From Marinobacter guineae (GTDB taxonomy: Bacteria > Pseudomonadota > Gammaproteobacteria > Pseudomonadales > Oleiphilaceae): 64,000 bases of DNA. A program made the translations under genes and the position numbers. The first letter of the stretch is position 1, and every line of letters starts with the position of its first letter. Shown piece by piece: positions 48,635 through 59,163 of the stretch. The notes beneath the pieces are model-generated. The model was not told the DNA's origin. It made no database searches and saw nothing but the letters and a program-made list of their open reading frames with translations. The stretch is taken from assembly GCF_002744735.1 (NCBI RefSeq), contig NZ_KZ319339.1:992001-1056000 (forward strand), given 5' to 3'.

Positions 48635-49603
48635 TCATGCCTGATCAAACGGGAATGCCAGGACCTCTCGTATATCCTCAACGCCCAGCTTGATCATCAG
48701 CAGGCGGTCCAGCCCGAGCGCCACTCCGGAACACTCGGGCAACCCCCTCTCCAGCGCTGCAAGAAACGCCTCATCGAGAGCCATTTCCGGGCTCCCGGAA
48801 CGTCGACGCAGCCTGTTATCCGCTTCGAAGCGGCGGCGTTGTTCCTGCGGATCTGTCAATTCCCAGTAGCCGTTGCAAAGCTCCAGACCGTCGATATAGA
48901 GCTCGAACCGGTGCGCGATTTCAAGGCCATCCCACGTGGACACCCGGGCCAGGGAGGCCTGAGAGGCCGGGTAGCCGGTCATGAATGCCGGCCGTTGCCG
49001 GCCAAGGTTTGGCTCAACCGCAAAACTCATCAGCAGGTCCAGGCAGCCGTCGCGACTCAAATCCGCCAGCTGTTCCGGCTCCAGCCATTGCTCACAGCGG
49101 CGACGCAGTTCGCGGTCGGTGGCCTCAAACGGATCGATATTGGCCCACCGTTCCATCGCCCCCCGGTAATGGATGGTCTCCGGTGGCTGGCATCCGAGCC
49201 AGCCACACACAAGGTCTGAAACCTCTGACATCAATGCCACATCGTCAAACCCTTCACGATACCATTCCAGCATCGAGAACTCAGGATTGTGGCGACGCCC
49301 CAGCTCGCCATTGCGGAAAACGCGGGACACCTGATAAACCGATCCGAAACCCGCGGCTAGTAGGCGCTTCATGTGGTATTCAGGAGAGGTCTGCAGCCAG
49401 CCGCCAGTTCGGGCGCCGGCCGATACGTGCGCCTGAATGCCGTCCAGATTGGGATCGGTAACACCATGCTGCCCGAGAATCGGTGTTTCAACTTCCAACA
49501 CCCCTCTGTGCGCAAAAAAACCGCGCACGAACGCCAGTTGTTGTGCACGGCTTTTCAAGGCAGCCTGCGAGGCAGAGGGCTGCCAGACAGGTTCGTTGGT
49601 CAC
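48635..49603 (-). CDS. epmA: EF-P beta-lysylation ligase EpmA (GenX/PoxA)
   Basis: The 322-residue class II LysRS-like protein without an anticodon domain has FFAHRGVLEVETPILGQHGV near residue 28 (motif 1), TSPEYHMKRLLAAGFGSVYQ, FRNGELGRRHNPEFSMLEWY near residue 100 (motif 2), and CSGVALGLDRLLMIKLGVED (motif 3). The GTG start at 49603 puts WQPSAS at the same place as in the enteric protein; the longer frame overlaps efp. It attaches (R)-beta-lysine to EF-P Lys34. It lies seven bases after efp on the same strand. Confidence 0.95.
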   Translation of the reverse strand: MTNEPVWQPSASQAALKSRAQQLAFVRGFFAHRGVLEVETPILGQHGVTDPNLDGIQAHVSAGARTGGWLQTSPEYHMKRLLAAGFGSVYQVSRVFRNGELGRRHNPEFSMLEWYREGFDDVALMSEVSDLVCGWLGCQPPETIHYRGAMERWANIDPFEATDRELRRRCEQWLEPEQLADLSRDGCLDLLMSFAVEPNLGRQRPAFMTGYPASQASLARVSTWDGLEIAHRFELYIDGLELCNGYWELTDPQEQRRRFEADNRLRRRSGSPEMALDEAFLAALERGLPECSGVALGLDRLLMIKLGVEDIREVLAFPFDQA

Positions 49604-49610
49604 GTCAGGA

Positions 49611-50186
49611 TTAACTGCTCTTGACCCGGTTGACGTACTCTCCGGAGCGAGTATCGACCTTGAGCACTTCACCGATGGTAATAAACAGAGGCACGTTGAC
49701 CACGGCACCGGTAGAGAGGGTTGCGGGCTTGGTACCACCCTGTGCCGTGTCACCCTTCATGCCCGGGTCGGTATCGACCACTTCGAGCTCTACGAAATTG
49801 GGCGGCGTAACCGACAACGGGGCACCGTTATACAGGGTCACCGTGTAGACATCCTGCTCTTTCAGCCACTTCAGGGTGTCACCAACGGCCTTGGCATCCG
49901 CTGGGTACTGCTCGAACGAGCCATCAGTGAGCATGAAATGCCAGAATTCCCCGTCGGTGTAGAGGTATTCCATGTCCTGATCAATCACATCCGCCGCCTC
50001 CAGACTTTCGCCGGATTTGAAGGTGCGCTCCCAGACACGGTTGGTCATGAGGTTGCGCAGCTTTACACGGTTAAAGGCCTGCCCCTTTCCGGGTTTTACG
50101 AACTCGTTTTCAAGAATGATACAGGGGTCGCCATCGAGCAAAACTTTAAGACCGCCGCGAAATTCGTTGGTAGAATATGAAGCCAT
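49611..50186 (-). CDS. efp: Translation elongation factor P
   Basis: The 191-residue protein starts [20 protein letters not shown], with the modified lysine in VKPGKGQAF at position 34. The KOW-like domain I is followed by two OB domains ([20 protein letters not shown] onward). EF-P helps ribosomes through proline runs; modification by EpmA and EpmB (both adjacent) is needed for full activity. It is divergent from epmB with a 45-base gap that must hold both promoters. Confidence 0.98.
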   Translation of the reverse strand: MASYSTNEFRGGLKVLLDGDPCIILENEFVKPGKGQAFNRVKLRNLMTNRVWERTFKSGESLEAADVIDQDMEYLYTDGEFWHFMLTDGSFEQYPADAKAVGDTLKWLKEQDVYTVTLYNGAPLSVTPPNFVELEVVDTDPGMKGDTAQGGTKPATLSTGAVVNVPLFITIGEVLKVDTRSGEYVNRVKSS

Positions 50187-50231
50187 GAAATGTCCACCTG
50201 ACAAAATGCTGTTTAAAATTCAAAGGTCGCT

Positions 50232-51272
50232 ATGATACAGCGAACCCCCGCCCGTATAGAAGCCCACCTTTGTGACCACGAGCAACGCAGCTGGCAGCAA
50301 CTGCTCTCGGAGTCGGTGACATCGCCTGAGGAGCTGCTCCGGCGGCTGGGACTTCCCGACGACCTGTGGCTTTCCGGCGCACGCCAGGGCCACCGGCTGT
50401 TTCCGATTCGGGTGCCGGAACCGTTCCTGGCCCGAATGGAAAAGGGCAATCCGGCCGACCCACTACTCAGGCAGGTCCTGCCACTTGAGAATGAAACCGA
50501 CCATGTGCCGGGTTTTGTCAGCGATCCCCTGCAGGAGGCGGGCGCCATTCCGGCCACCGGTCTGATCCGCAAGTACCGCAGTCGGGCGTTGCTCATGGTA
50601 ACAGGCCAGTGCGCGATAAACTGCCGGTACTGCTTTCGGCGGCACTTTCCCTATGACGAACAGCGCCTGAGCCCGAAAGACCGACAACGTGTCATCGACA
50701 CCCTGGCGGGCAGCCCGGAGGTTAACGAGGTTATACTCAGTGGTGGCGACCCGCTGGCGGTCAATGACCGGCTTCTTGCCCAGTGGGCATCGGCGATCAG
50801 TGGCATCCCTCATATCCGCCGACTGCGGCTGCATACCCGCCTGCCCGTGGTGATTCCCCAGAGAGTCTGCGATGAGTTACTGAAGTGGCTGTCAACAACG
50901 CCACTGCAAGTGGTTATTGTTCTTCACATCAATCATCCGGCGGAAATCGACACCCCAACCCGCCGGGCACTGGGGTATCTCAGGGTAACCGGTGCAACAC
51001 TGCTGAACCAGAGTGTTATCCTTCGTGGCGTGAACGATCAAGCTTCGATCCTTGAAGCTCTCAGCGAAACGTTGTTCGAGGCCGGAGTACTACCCTATTA
51101 TCTACACGCCTTCGATCCGGTGGCCGGCGCGCACCATTACAATGTGCCCGATCAGGAGGCGAAGGAACTGGTGCGTGAGCTGCTGGGAAGGCTGCCTGGT
51201 TTCCTGGTTCCAAAGCTTGTACGAGAGGAGCCAGGGATGGATGGCAAGTCCCCGATCAACCTGTTCCCGTGA
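50232..51272 (+). CDS. epmB: L-lysine 2,3-aminomutase EpmB (YjeK)
   Basis: The 346-residue radical-SAM protein has the cluster motif CAINCRYCFRRHFPY near residue 120, followed by VILSGGDPLAVNDRLLAQWA and RLRLHTRLPVVIPQRV. It is shorter than catabolic KamA and lacks its C-terminal extension, as expected of the EF-P-specific form. It makes (R)-beta-lysine for EpmA. With efp and epmA immediately divergent, the whole modification pathway is in one 2.6-kb module. In 51273-51494 (222 bases) I see no clear element. Confidence 0.95.
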   Translation: MIQRTPARIEAHLCDHEQRSWQQLLSESVTSPEELLRRLGLPDDLWLSGARQGHRLFPIRVPEPFLARMEKGNPADPLLRQVLPLENETDHVPGFVSDPLQEAGAIPATGLIRKYRSRALLMVTGQCAINCRYCFRRHFPYDEQRLSPKDRQRVIDTLAGSPEVNEVILSGGDPLAVNDRLLAQWASAISGIPHIRRLRLHTRLPVVIPQRVCDELLKWLSTTPLQVVIVLHINHPAEIDTPTRRALGYLRVTGATLLNQSVILRGVNDQASILEALSETLFEAGVLPYYLHAFDPVAGAHHYNVPDQEAKELVRELLGRLPGFLVPKLVREEPGMDGKSPINLFP

Positions 51273-51494
51273 CGCGCTTCTCATAAAAGGCCTTAAAATC
51301 ACTTGTCAAAGATTGTCAACTCGTGATCTTCTCGCTTTTTGAAACTGGCTTGCTACTTTAAAGTCCAGTAACGTTCAACGATAAAACATGTATTTGCGGC
51401 GTTTTCCTGACAGGCCGGTGGGTAGCAAACAACCACCAACTGAGCAGGGCCAACCCCGGAATACCACCTGTGATCCCGATATTGGCATGAATTC

Positions 51495-53324
51495 ATGGAA
51501 GGTATGACCCTGAAACCAGATCTCCGTGTTCCCGAACAGAAAACGGCCAGCCTGTCGTTCTGTGACACAACGCCCAAAGCATTCAGGATCTGGACAGACC
51601 AGCTGCCGATGGCCAATATCGGTGAGGTTTCACGCCAGCTTTACCATGCCATCATCGAACTGAACCATCTGTTCCTAGCACCGCAGCAACGTATGCAGTT
51701 CCTGGAGCTTATCCGGGAAAAAATCCATTTCGTCTGCAACGAACTCGCCAGGCATTATCTGGGCCTGGCCGTGGCACTTCCGGAAAAACAACGGAAGATC
51801 GCCAACCTGTCTCAGGCCTTGCAGTTACACCTCGCGAGCGGATACAAGCTTTGCCTTCTCGAGTTTATTGACACTGGTGGTCTGGACAAAAACCGCAGAC
51901 AGATCGCCAGCGCCGTTCACCGAGCCATCTCTGAGCTGGCAGCAACCATCGTGAGATCCCATCAGCTCTACTGCCCCAGCCCGGCCCAGAGCTGGCTGGA
52001 ATGCCACCGGCTGTTCCGCTTCGCCCACCGCAACAAGCTCTCGGTGGTGCAGGTGGAAGATGATACTTTGCAGCATCGGCGCACCAGCTCTGTTGCCGAC
52101 AGCTACAAACGCATTCTTCTGCTTGGCTGTGCCCGGCCCAATCAGCTTCGCCAGTCAGAGCTTTTGCAGGTTTACGAGCTGTTCGAATCCTGGACTGATC
52201 ACACACATTGCGGGCCAGATATCGGCGAAGACAGCCTGTTTGTAGTCAATATGGAACGGGACAACCCGCCGTTCTACCGCAGTCTGCTTGATCAGAAGCC
52301 CGGTGATGAGAGCTTCGGTTTTGACACCAGTGAGCTGTCTGCCATGCTCTCGGATACTCTCCATGCCCGCCGTGAGCACGAGGGGGCCGGTCATGAACTG
52401 TCGATTCCGGCGAAAGTCAGCGACACACTGCTGACCCATCTAACTCAGGCGCTGGGCATCCTCGCCAAACGAAACTTCAACCGTATTGCGAGTCAGGGTT
52501 CCCTGGAGGTCTGTGTTGGCCTCACAGCCGCGCACTACTTCATCGCCGGCGAAAAAACCTTTACCGAGTTTGTGAATGGCAATGACAATGGTCACCACGA
52601 AGAAGAAAACCTCTTCGTGCGCGCCGCGCGACAGAACCAGGATGCCTGGTCGGGAGCGCACGATGCCGCCCCAAGCGAGGAACGACTGCACGCTGCGGAT
52701 GCGCCCATCAATTTCCGGGGCAGCTATGGCAACTCACAGGCACCCTCCACCGACAAAAACCGGCCGAAATCGCACCAGTCCCTGCTGATCAATACCAGCC
52801 CGGGCGGATACTGCGTCGCCTGGGAGAGCACTGTTCCACCCTCGCTTCAGGCAGGCGAAGTGCTTGGCGTCCGGGAACAACGCACCCACCCCTGGAGCGT
52901 GGCGGTTGTGCGCTGGATCCGCCAGATCAAGAATCAGGGCACCCAGGTCGGCATTGAGCTGCTGGCTCCCAGCGCATCTCCCTGCGGCGTCCGCCTGATC
53001 CAGAAAATCGGTAACAACAGCCAATATCTCCGGGGGCTGTTGTTACCGGAAATCAGCGTGGTCAATCAGTCGGCCACCCTGATTACACCCCGGCTGCCAT
53101 TTCAGTCGGGCAGCCGCATTTCATTGCTACATGACGGCCGGGAAGATCAGGGCCAGCTGTCTCGGAAGGTTTCGTCCACCGGCAGCATCAGCCAGTTCGA
53201 GCTCAAGTTGCAGAACTCTGCGGCACTGAGCACCGGCACCGCTTCTGCATCGGCATCGGCATCGGCATCGGCATCGGCCAGAGCCAGCGAGGATGAATTC
53301 GACTCCCTCTGGCCATCATTATAA
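51495..53324 (+). CDS. PilZ-like domain protein upstream of fimX, unknown function
   Basis: The 609-residue soluble protein has a long helical N-terminal region (VSRQLYHAIIELNHLFLAPQ, LELIREKIHFVCNELARHYL) and a C-terminal region from about residue 425 with LLINTSPGGYCVAWES, which resembles the D/NxSxxG half of a PilZ c-di-GMP site; a convincing RxxxR half is not obvious. A second beta-rich segment (LLLPEISVVNQSATLITPRL) follows. The tail contains an in-frame hexanucleotide repeat coding for Ala-Ser. It precedes the FimX-like gene on the same strand, as PA4958 precedes fimX in P. aeruginosa, which suggests a shared role in surface behaviour. The homology to PA4958 is inferred from position. 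Confidence 0.7.
   Translation: MEGMTLKPDLRVPEQKTASLSFCDTTPKAFRIWTDQLPMANIGEVSRQLYHAIIELNHLFLAPQQRMQFLELIREKIHFVCNELARHYLGLAVALPEKQRKIANLSQALQLHLASGYKLCLLEFIDTGGLDKNRRQIASAVHRAISELAATIVRSHQLYCPSPAQSWLECHRLFRFAHRNKLSVVQVEDDTLQHRRTSSVADSYKRILLLGCARPNQLRQSELLQVYELFESWTDHTHCGPDIGEDSLFVVNMERDNPPFYRSLLDQKPGDESFGFDTSELSAMLSDTLHARREHEGAGHELSIPAKVSDTLLTHLTQALGILAKRNFNRIASQGSLEVCVGLTAAHYFIAGEKTFTEFVNGNDNGHHEEENLFVRAARQNQDAWSGAHDAAPSEERLHAADAPINFRGSYGNSQAPSTDKNRPKSHQSLLINTSPGGYCVAWESTVPPSLQAGEVLGVREQRTHPWSVAVVRWIRQIKNQGTQVGIELLAPSASPCGVRLIQKIGNNSQYLRGLLLPEISVVNQSATLITPRLPFQSGSRISLLHDGREDQGQLSRKVSSTGSISQFELKLQNSAALSTGTASASASASASASARASEDEFDSLWPSL
53247..53276 (+). repeat. Hexanucleotide tandem repeat (GCATCG)5
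   Basis: Five perfect GCATCG units run within the 3' end of the PilZ-like gene and code for alternating Ala-Ser near residues 585-595. A six-base unit cannot shift the frame, so slippage would change only linker length. Confidence 0.9.
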
Positions 53325-53340
53325 TGTTGCCAAACTGAGA

Positions 53341-53380
53341 CGCCGGAGCCCCGGCGAGGGTTGTTATTGAACCGCAACCC
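53341..53380 (+). terminator. Two consecutive hairpins after the PilZ-like gene
   Basis: CGCCGG-AGCC-CCGGCG (53341-53356) is followed by GGGTTG ... CAACCC (53358-53380). There is no long U tract, so this may be a weak or factor-dependent end or a processing structure before fimX. The rest of 53381-53517 shows no clear promoter. Confidence 0.4.
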
Positions 53381-53517
53381 CTGCATCATTCAGCGATAGT
53401 GAACGACCGGCCTTGCGACACCCGCAAACCGTTGACTGCAAGTTACTGTATTCAAACAGATCGCAGACTGCTAACGGTGGCCGCCTCCGCCAATGTGTAT
53501 CACGAGACGTCTTACGA

Positions 53518-55602
53518 ATGCAGAAAAAGAACGCGACCGTACACCTGCTGATTCTTGATCCATCTCAAAATGATGCCGAATCGCTGGTCAGCCTGCTCCG
53601 GAATTCAGGCAAGGCCACCAGAGCCCATCGCATCACCTCCGAGGAGGACCTCGAAGAAACTCTGAAAGCGGGTAACTGGGATCTGTTCCTTGCCCGTGAT
53701 CTGGACGAGGAATTCTCGGCCGACGATGCGCTGGCAATGATCCGCCGGATGGACAAGGACATTCCCTTCATCCTGCTGACAGAACAAGCAAGCCGTGAAC
53801 GCACGGTCGCGATGATGAAGGCGGGCGCACAGGATACGGTCCCCTTTGAGTACACCGATCTACTTGTGCTCGTGGTCAACCGGGAACTGGCCGCCCTTGA
53901 AGAGCGCCGCCGGCGCCGGGTGCTGGAATCCCATCTCAGGGAGGCGGAGCAACGCTGCCAGCTGCTGCTCGAGAGCTCCAAGGATGCCATCGCCTACATC
54001 AACGACGGTATGCACATCTACGCCAACCAGTCGTATATGGAGTTCCTTGGCTACGACGATATCGATGATCTGATCTGTATTCCGGTTCTGGACACCCTTA
54101 CCCCGGAAAGTCAGGACAAATATAAGGGGTTCATGAAGTCCTTCGCTGAAAAGGCCGAGGATGGCATGACCATGAACTGCACGGCACGGCGCAGTGACGA
54201 CCACGAACTGAATGTCACCATGTCGGTATCCGCGGCTACCTACGACGGCGAGACCTGCACCCAGATTGTGCTGCAACCGGAACACAGCGATGCGGAACTC
54301 GAAGAAAAGCTGCGCCAGATAAGCAGCCAGGACCTACTGACTGGTCTTTATAACCGTCAGTACCTGATGGACGCGCTCGCCGAAGCAATCTCCAATGCCG
54401 GCAAGAATAACGAAACCGGAGCGCTTGCCTATATCGCTCTGGATAACTTCATGAGCATGAAGAGCCAGGTGGGCATATCCGGCGCCGACCTGCTGCTTGG
54501 CGATCTTGCCAACCTGCTCAAGGAGCAGGCCGGAGACGACCTGGCACTCGCAAGGTTGAGTGATGACGCCTTCAGCCTCCTGTGCCAGCCCTGCGATGAA
54601 AAAACCATGGCTGATCACGCCGAGCGCATCCGCAAGGCAGTTGAAGACCATCTGTTTGATATCAATGGCCGCACCGTTCAGCTCACTCTGAGTATCGGGG
54701 TTGCCGCGATTACCGAGAACTCGCCCAAAGCCGAAGAGCTGATGGCCCGGGCCCATACCGCATCGGCGGAAGTCCGCAAGCTGGAAGGCCATGCCCAGGG
54801 CAACGGTGTCGTACTCTATAACCCGGCGGATTTTGAAACGCTGGATGAGAGCAATTCAGTGGAGGCCATTCAGAAAGCCCTGGAAGAGAACCGCTTCCGG
54901 CTGCTGTTCCAGCCGATCATCAACCTGCGCGGAGAAGGCGAGGAGCATTACGAAGCCTTCGTGCGGATGCTGGAGAAGGACGATAAGGAAGTCTCGCCTT
55001 ACGATTTCCTGCCTCCGACGGGGCCAAGCGATACTGCCATCAAGATTGACCGCTGGGTGATCCTACAGACCATCAAGCAACTTTCCAGCCACCGTTCCCG
55101 GGGCCACGATACCCGACTGTTCCTGAACGTGACAGCGGAAACCTTGCAGGACAAGACCTTCACACCCTGGTTGAGCGTTGCACTGAAGGCCGCTCGCCTG
55201 CCAGGCGAGTCCCTGATCTTCCAGATCCGGGAAGGGGACGCGAACAACTACATGAAACAGGCCAGAGACTTCACCAAGGCCGTTCATGAACTCCACTGCA
55301 AGGTCTCGATTTCGCAATTTGGCTGCGCCCTGAACCCGTTCAACACGCTCAAACATATCGATACTGACTATGTGAAGATTGATGGCTCTTTTACGGAAGA
55401 GATCCAGAAGAGCGACAAAGCCAAGGAGCAGGTGAAGGAGATGGTCAAAAGCCTGCAGAATAACGGCAAGCTGACCATCATACCGCTGGTGGAAAATGCG
55501 GGTGTTCTGGCAACCCTCTGGCAGGCAGGTGTCAACTACATCCAGGGCTATTACCTGCAGGCCCCGGTTCCGGAAATGAACTACGACTTCGGCGACAACT
55601 GA
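53518..55602 (+). CDS. fimX: FimX-like protein with REC-like, PAS and degenerate GGDEF and EAL domains
   Basis: The 694-residue protein starts MQKKNATVHLLILDPSQNDA. In order: a REC-like domain (about 8-125) in which the usual phospho-Asp strand reads WDLFLARDLDEEF, a PAS domain (about 145-255; AYINDGMHIYANQSYMEFLG), a GGDEF domain (about 270-420) whose active site reads LSDDAF instead of GGDEF, and an EAL domain (about 440-690) whose signature reads EAF (HYEAFVRML) and which lacks the usual metal ligands (DDFG replaced by SQFG). It is thus predicted not to make or cut c-di-GMP but to bind it, as P. aeruginosa FimX does in type IV pilus control. Position before serB matches PA4959-PA4960. Confidence 0.88.
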   Translation: MQKKNATVHLLILDPSQNDAESLVSLLRNSGKATRAHRITSEEDLEETLKAGNWDLFLARDLDEEFSADDALAMIRRMDKDIPFILLTEQASRERTVAMMKAGAQDTVPFEYTDLLVLVVNRELAALEERRRRRVLESHLREAEQRCQLLLESSKDAIAYINDGMHIYANQSYMEFLGYDDIDDLICIPVLDTLTPESQDKYKGFMKSFAEKAEDGMTMNCTARRSDDHELNVTMSVSAATYDGETCTQIVLQPEHSDAELEEKLRQISSQDLLTGLYNRQYLMDALAEAISNAGKNNETGALAYIALDNFMSMKSQVGISGADLLLGDLANLLKEQAGDDLALARLSDDAFSLLCQPCDEKTMADHAERIRKAVEDHLFDINGRTVQLTLSIGVAAITENSPKAEELMARAHTASAEVRKLEGHAQGNGVVLYNPADFETLDESNSVEAIQKALEENRFRLLFQPIINLRGEGEEHYEAFVRMLEKDDKEVSPYDFLPPTGPSDTAIKIDRWVILQTIKQLSSHRSRGHDTRLFLNVTAETLQDKTFTPWLSVALKAARLPGESLIFQIREGDANNYMKQARDFTKAVHELHCKVSISQFGCALNPFNTLKHIDTDYVKIDGSFTEEIQKSDKAKEQVKEMVKSLQNNGKLTIIPLVENAGVLATLWQAGVNYIQGYYLQAPVPEMNYDFGDN

Positions 55603-55613
55603 GCCGGACCGGC

Positions 55614-56846
55614 TCAGAAGTCCGCCTGATCGAGACCCTGATTGGTTTCACTTTCCCGGAAACCAATCAGATACAGGATCGCATCCAGCCCCAGTGTCGA
55701 GATGGAGTGGCGGGCCGACTCCTTCACCAGGGGCTTGGCCCGGAACGCAACACCCAGCCCGGCCTGGCTCAGCATCGGGAGGTCGTTGGCGCCATCGCCC
55801 ACCGCAATAACCTGCTCCCTGGAGATGTGTTCCTTTTCAGCAATTTCCAGCAACAGTTCGGCTTTGCGTTTGCCATCGACGATCTGCCCGGCGACCCGGC
55901 CGGTTACCTTCCCGTTCTCGATCTCAAGCTCATTGGCATAGATATAGTCGATACCCAGCTTGCGCTGCAGATGGCGGGCAAAATAGGTGAACCCGCCCGA
56001 CAGAATCGCTGTCCGGTAACCCAGGGCCTTGAGGCTGAGAATCAGGTGTTCCGCCCCTTCGGTCATGCGCAAACGGTTGGCAATACCTTCCAGTACTGAC
56101 TCATCCAGCCCTTTGAGAAGCGACAGGCGCTCGGCAAAGCTCTGGCTGAAATCCAGCTCGCCCTGCATGGCCCTTTCGGTGATTTCCGCCACCTGCTCAC
56201 CAACCCCGGCTTCCATGGCCAGCTCATCGATCACCTCCGCCTCGATCAGCGTCGAATCCATATCGAAGACCACCAGGCGACGGTTGCGCCGAAAAATCGA
56301 ATCCTCCTGGAAGGCGATATCCACATTCATTTCACCGGCAATATGAAGGAAGTCCGCGCGCAATTGCTCAAGATCCGAAGGGGTGCCACGAACCGAGAAC
56401 TCCACGCAGGCAATCCGGTTATCGGAGGCATTCAGTGAGGGCCTCGCAGAAAGCCTGGTGATATTGTCGATGTTCAGCCCATGGCGAGCGGTAATGGCCG
56501 ATACCCGGGCGATCTGTTCAGCCTTGATGTCCCGGGACAGCAAGGTCACGATGTAGCAGGCGCGATTCCGGGCCGCCGCCCAGGACTGGTATTCCTCGAC
56601 GGTGATCGGCGCAAACCGCACCTGCAAATCAAGGGCGTGGAGCCGGAACAGCAGATCGCGAATGACCGGTGAGGATTTCGATTCGTCCGGAATATCAATC
56701 AGGATACCCCAGGTGAGATGATCGTGAATCACCGCCTGGCCGATATCGAGAATCCGCACATCATAGCGGCCCATGATGCCGGTGATTTCCGACGTCAGGC
56801 CAGGCTTGTCCCGCCCGGAAACATTGATCAGTACCAGCTCACTCAC
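55614..56846 (-). CDS. serB: Phosphoserine phosphatase SerB with ACT domains
   Basis: The 410-residue protein has two N-terminal ACT-type domains ([20 protein letters not shown] and [19 protein letters not shown]) and a C-terminal HAD phosphatase with motif [19 protein letters not shown] near residue 205, motif [13 protein letters not shown] near residue 295 and motif [23 protein letters not shown] near residue 355. It makes serine from phosphoserine. The GTG start at 56846 overlaps the parC stop by eight bases and has GGAGAGG upstream. It is convergent with fimX, 11 bases apart. Confidence 0.96.
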   Translation of the reverse strand: MSELVLINVSGRDKPGLTSEITGIMGRYDVRILDIGQAVIHDHLTWGILIDIPDESKSSPVIRDLLFRLHALDLQVRFAPITVEEYQSWAAARNRACYIVTLLSRDIKAEQIARVSAITARHGLNIDNITRLSARPSLNASDNRIACVEFSVRGTPSDLEQLRADFLHIAGEMNVDIAFQEDSIFRRNRRLVVFDMDSTLIEAEVIDELAMEAGVGEQVAEITERAMQGELDFSQSFAERLSLLKGLDESVLEGIANRLRMTEGAEHLILSLKALGYRTAILSGGFTYFARHLQRKLGIDYIYANELEIENGKVTGRVAGQIVDGKRKAELLLEIAEKEHISREQVIAVGDGANDLPMLSQAGLGVAFRAKPLVKESARHSISTLGLDAILYLIGFRESETNQGLDQADF

Positions 56847-59163
56847 TTTCGGGCCTCTCCTTTTCAGAGCTCTCACGTTCAGAACTCTCCTCTTCCCGGG
56901 CCCGGGCGGCGGAAGGAATCACCTCAATGGCATCGACCCGCTGCAGGCCCCGGGGCAGTTTGTGGCCACGACGGCCACGCTCACCGAGGTAATGTTCGAG
57001 GTCGCTGAAGTGCAACCCCATCTTGCGTTTTCCGGCCTGGATCTCAAGCTGGTCATCCTCGGCGAATACCGCAATCGAGACCACATATTCTTCCCGGTTC
57101 TGAACCCGTGCAGACGGTATGCTGATGATCTTGTTGCCCTTGCCCTTGGCCAGCTCCGGCAACTCACTTAGCGGGAACACCAGCATCCGCCCCTCGTTGG
57201 ACACCGCTCCCAGATACAGCGTTTTTTCGGTAGCCGGTATGATTACCGGAGGCAGGATCTTTGCCCCCTTGGGAACGCTCACCACTGCCTTGCCGTTGCG
57301 ATTTTTACTGAGCATGTCGTTCAGCGACGTCACAAAGCCATAGCCGCCGTCAGTGACTAACAAGGTCTTGCGAGATGGATCCCCCATCAACAACCCCGAG
57401 AACGTGGCACCGGAAGGCGGATTGATCCGACCGGTCAAAGGCTCGCCTTGCCCCCTGGCCGACGGTAGGCTGTGGGCCATCAGCGAATAGGCACGCCCGG
57501 TGGAATCCAGGAAAATTGCCTGTTGGTTTGTGCGCCCCCTGGCCGCCAACGCAAAACGGTCGCCGGCCTTGTAGCTGAGGCCTTCGGGCTCGATGTCATG
57601 GCCCTTGGCGGCACGAACCCAGCCTTTATCGGACAGCACCACGGTGACTGGATCGTTCGAGATAAGATCCAGTTCACTGAAGGCCCGGGCTTCCTCTCGC
57701 TCAACAATCGGAGAGCGACGGTCGTCACCAAAGGTTTCTGCGTCCGTCTCCAACTCGTTCTTGATCAGTTCCCTCAGACGGTCTTCGGAGCCAAGAATCG
57801 ATTGAAGTTCGTCCCGTTCTGCAGACAACTCGTCCTGCTCACCGCGGATTTTCATCTCCTCAAGCTTGGCCAGGTGGCGCAGTTTGAGCTCAAGGATGGC
57901 TTCGGCCTGATCTGGAGACAAGCCGAAGCGAGACATCAGTTCGACTTTGGGCTTGTCCTCGGTACGGATTATCTCAATAACCTCATCGATATTGAGGTAG
58001 GCGATCAACAAACCTTCGAGCAGGTGCAGGCGCGCCAGAACCTTGTCGAGGCGGTGCTGAAGGCGACGGATAACGGTGGTCCGGCGGAACGTCAACCACT
58101 CGGTCAGAATCTGGTGCAGCCCTTTGACTCCGGGCCGGCCGTCATTGCCGATCACATTAATGTTGACTCGGTAGGTCTTCTCAAGATCAGTGCTGGCAAA
58201 CAGGTGGGCCATCAGGCCATCGAGATCCACCCGGTTGGAGCGGGGCACAACAACCAGACGGGTCGGGTTTTCGTGGTCCGATTCATCGCGGAGGTCTGCC
58301 ACCATCGGCAGCTTTTTAGTCTGCATCTGATGGGCAATCTGCTCCAGCACCCGGGCACCGGAAACCTGGTGCGGAAGGTCGGTGACCACGATCTCGCCGC
58401 TTTCCCGAATCCAGCGGGCACGCATGCGTAGTGAACCGCGGCCGGTCTCATACATCTGCCGGATATCCTTGCGCGGGGTAATAATCTCAGCAAAGGTGGG
58501 GAAATCCGGCCCCTTGATGTGTTCGCAGAGCTCATCCACGGTTGCATCCGGCTGGTCCAGCAAGCGGATGCAGGCGGCGGTGACTTCCCGCACATTGTGG
58601 GGCGGGATATCAGTGGCCATACCGACGGCAATACCGGTTGTGCCGTTCAGGAGCACGTGAGGCAGCCTGGCAGGCAGCACTGACGGCTCATCCATGGTGC
58701 CATCGAAATTAGGCACCCAGTCTACTGTGCCCTGGGCGAGCTCGCCGAGCAACGCTTCGGCAAAAGGCGCCAGACGGGATTCGGTATAACGCATGGCGGC
58801 AAAAGATTTGGGATCATCCGGCGAACCCCAGTTACCCTGCCCGTCTACCAGTGGGTAACGATAGGAGAACGGCTGCGCCATCAGTACCATGGCTTCATAA
58901 CAGGCGCTGTCACCATGGGGGTGGAACTTACCCAACACGTCACCCACAGTTCTGGCAGATTTCTTGTACTTGGACGTGGATTTCAGCCCCAGTTCGGACA
59001 TCGCGTAGACAATCCGACGCTGTACCGGTTTAAGCCCGTCACCAACATTGGGAAGCGCCCGGTCAAGAATGACGTACATGGAATAGTCGAGATAGGCCTT
59101 TTCCGTGTAATCCCGGAGCGCTACCCGCTCAAAGCCTTCATCCGTTGTCTGAAACTCTGGCAT
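56839..59163 (-). CDS. parC: DNA topoisomerase IV subunit A
   Basis: The 774-residue protein has the quinolone-region [17 protein letters not shown] near residue 80 with Ser and Glu in the sensitive-type state, the catalytic Tyr in [16 protein letters not shown] near residue 122, and a C-terminal DNA-wrapping region with beta-pinwheel blades ([18 protein letters not shown]). It unlinks daughter chromosomes with ParE. The C-terminus is highly charged ([24 protein letters not shown]). parE is not adjacent. The gene is coupled to serB by an eight-base overlap. Confidence 0.97.
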   Translation of the reverse strand: MPEFQTTDEGFERVALRDYTEKAYLDYSMYVILDRALPNVGDGLKPVQRRIVYAMSELGLKSTSKYKKSARTVGDVLGKFHPHGDSACYEAMVLMAQPFSYRYPLVDGQGNWGSPDDPKSFAAMRYTESRLAPFAEALLGELAQGTVDWVPNFDGTMDEPSVLPARLPHVLLNGTTGIAVGMATDIPPHNVREVTAACIRLLDQPDATVDELCEHIKGPDFPTFAEIITPRKDIRQMYETGRGSLRMRARWIRESGEIVVTDLPHQVSGARVLEQIAHQMQTKKLPMVADLRDESDHENPTRLVVVPRSNRVDLDGLMAHLFASTDLEKTYRVNINVIGNDGRPGVKGLHQILTEWLTFRRTTVIRRLQHRLDKVLARLHLLEGLLIAYLNIDEVIEIIRTEDKPKVELMSRFGLSPDQAEAILELKLRHLAKLEEMKIRGEQDELSAERDELQSILGSEDRLRELIKNELETDAETFGDDRRSPIVEREEARAFSELDLISNDPVTVVLSDKGWVRAAKGHDIEPEGLSYKAGDRFALAARGRTNQQAIFLDSTGRAYSLMAHSLPSARGQGEPLTGRINPPSGATFSGLLMGDPSRKTLLVTDGGYGFVTSLNDMLSKNRNGKAVVSVPKGAKILPPVIIPATEKTLYLGAVSNEGRMLVFPLSELPELAKGKGNKIISIPSARVQNREEYVVSIAVFAEDDQLEIQAGKRKMGLHFSDLEHYLGERGRRGHKLPRGLQRVDAIEVIPSAARAREEESSERESSEKERPESE

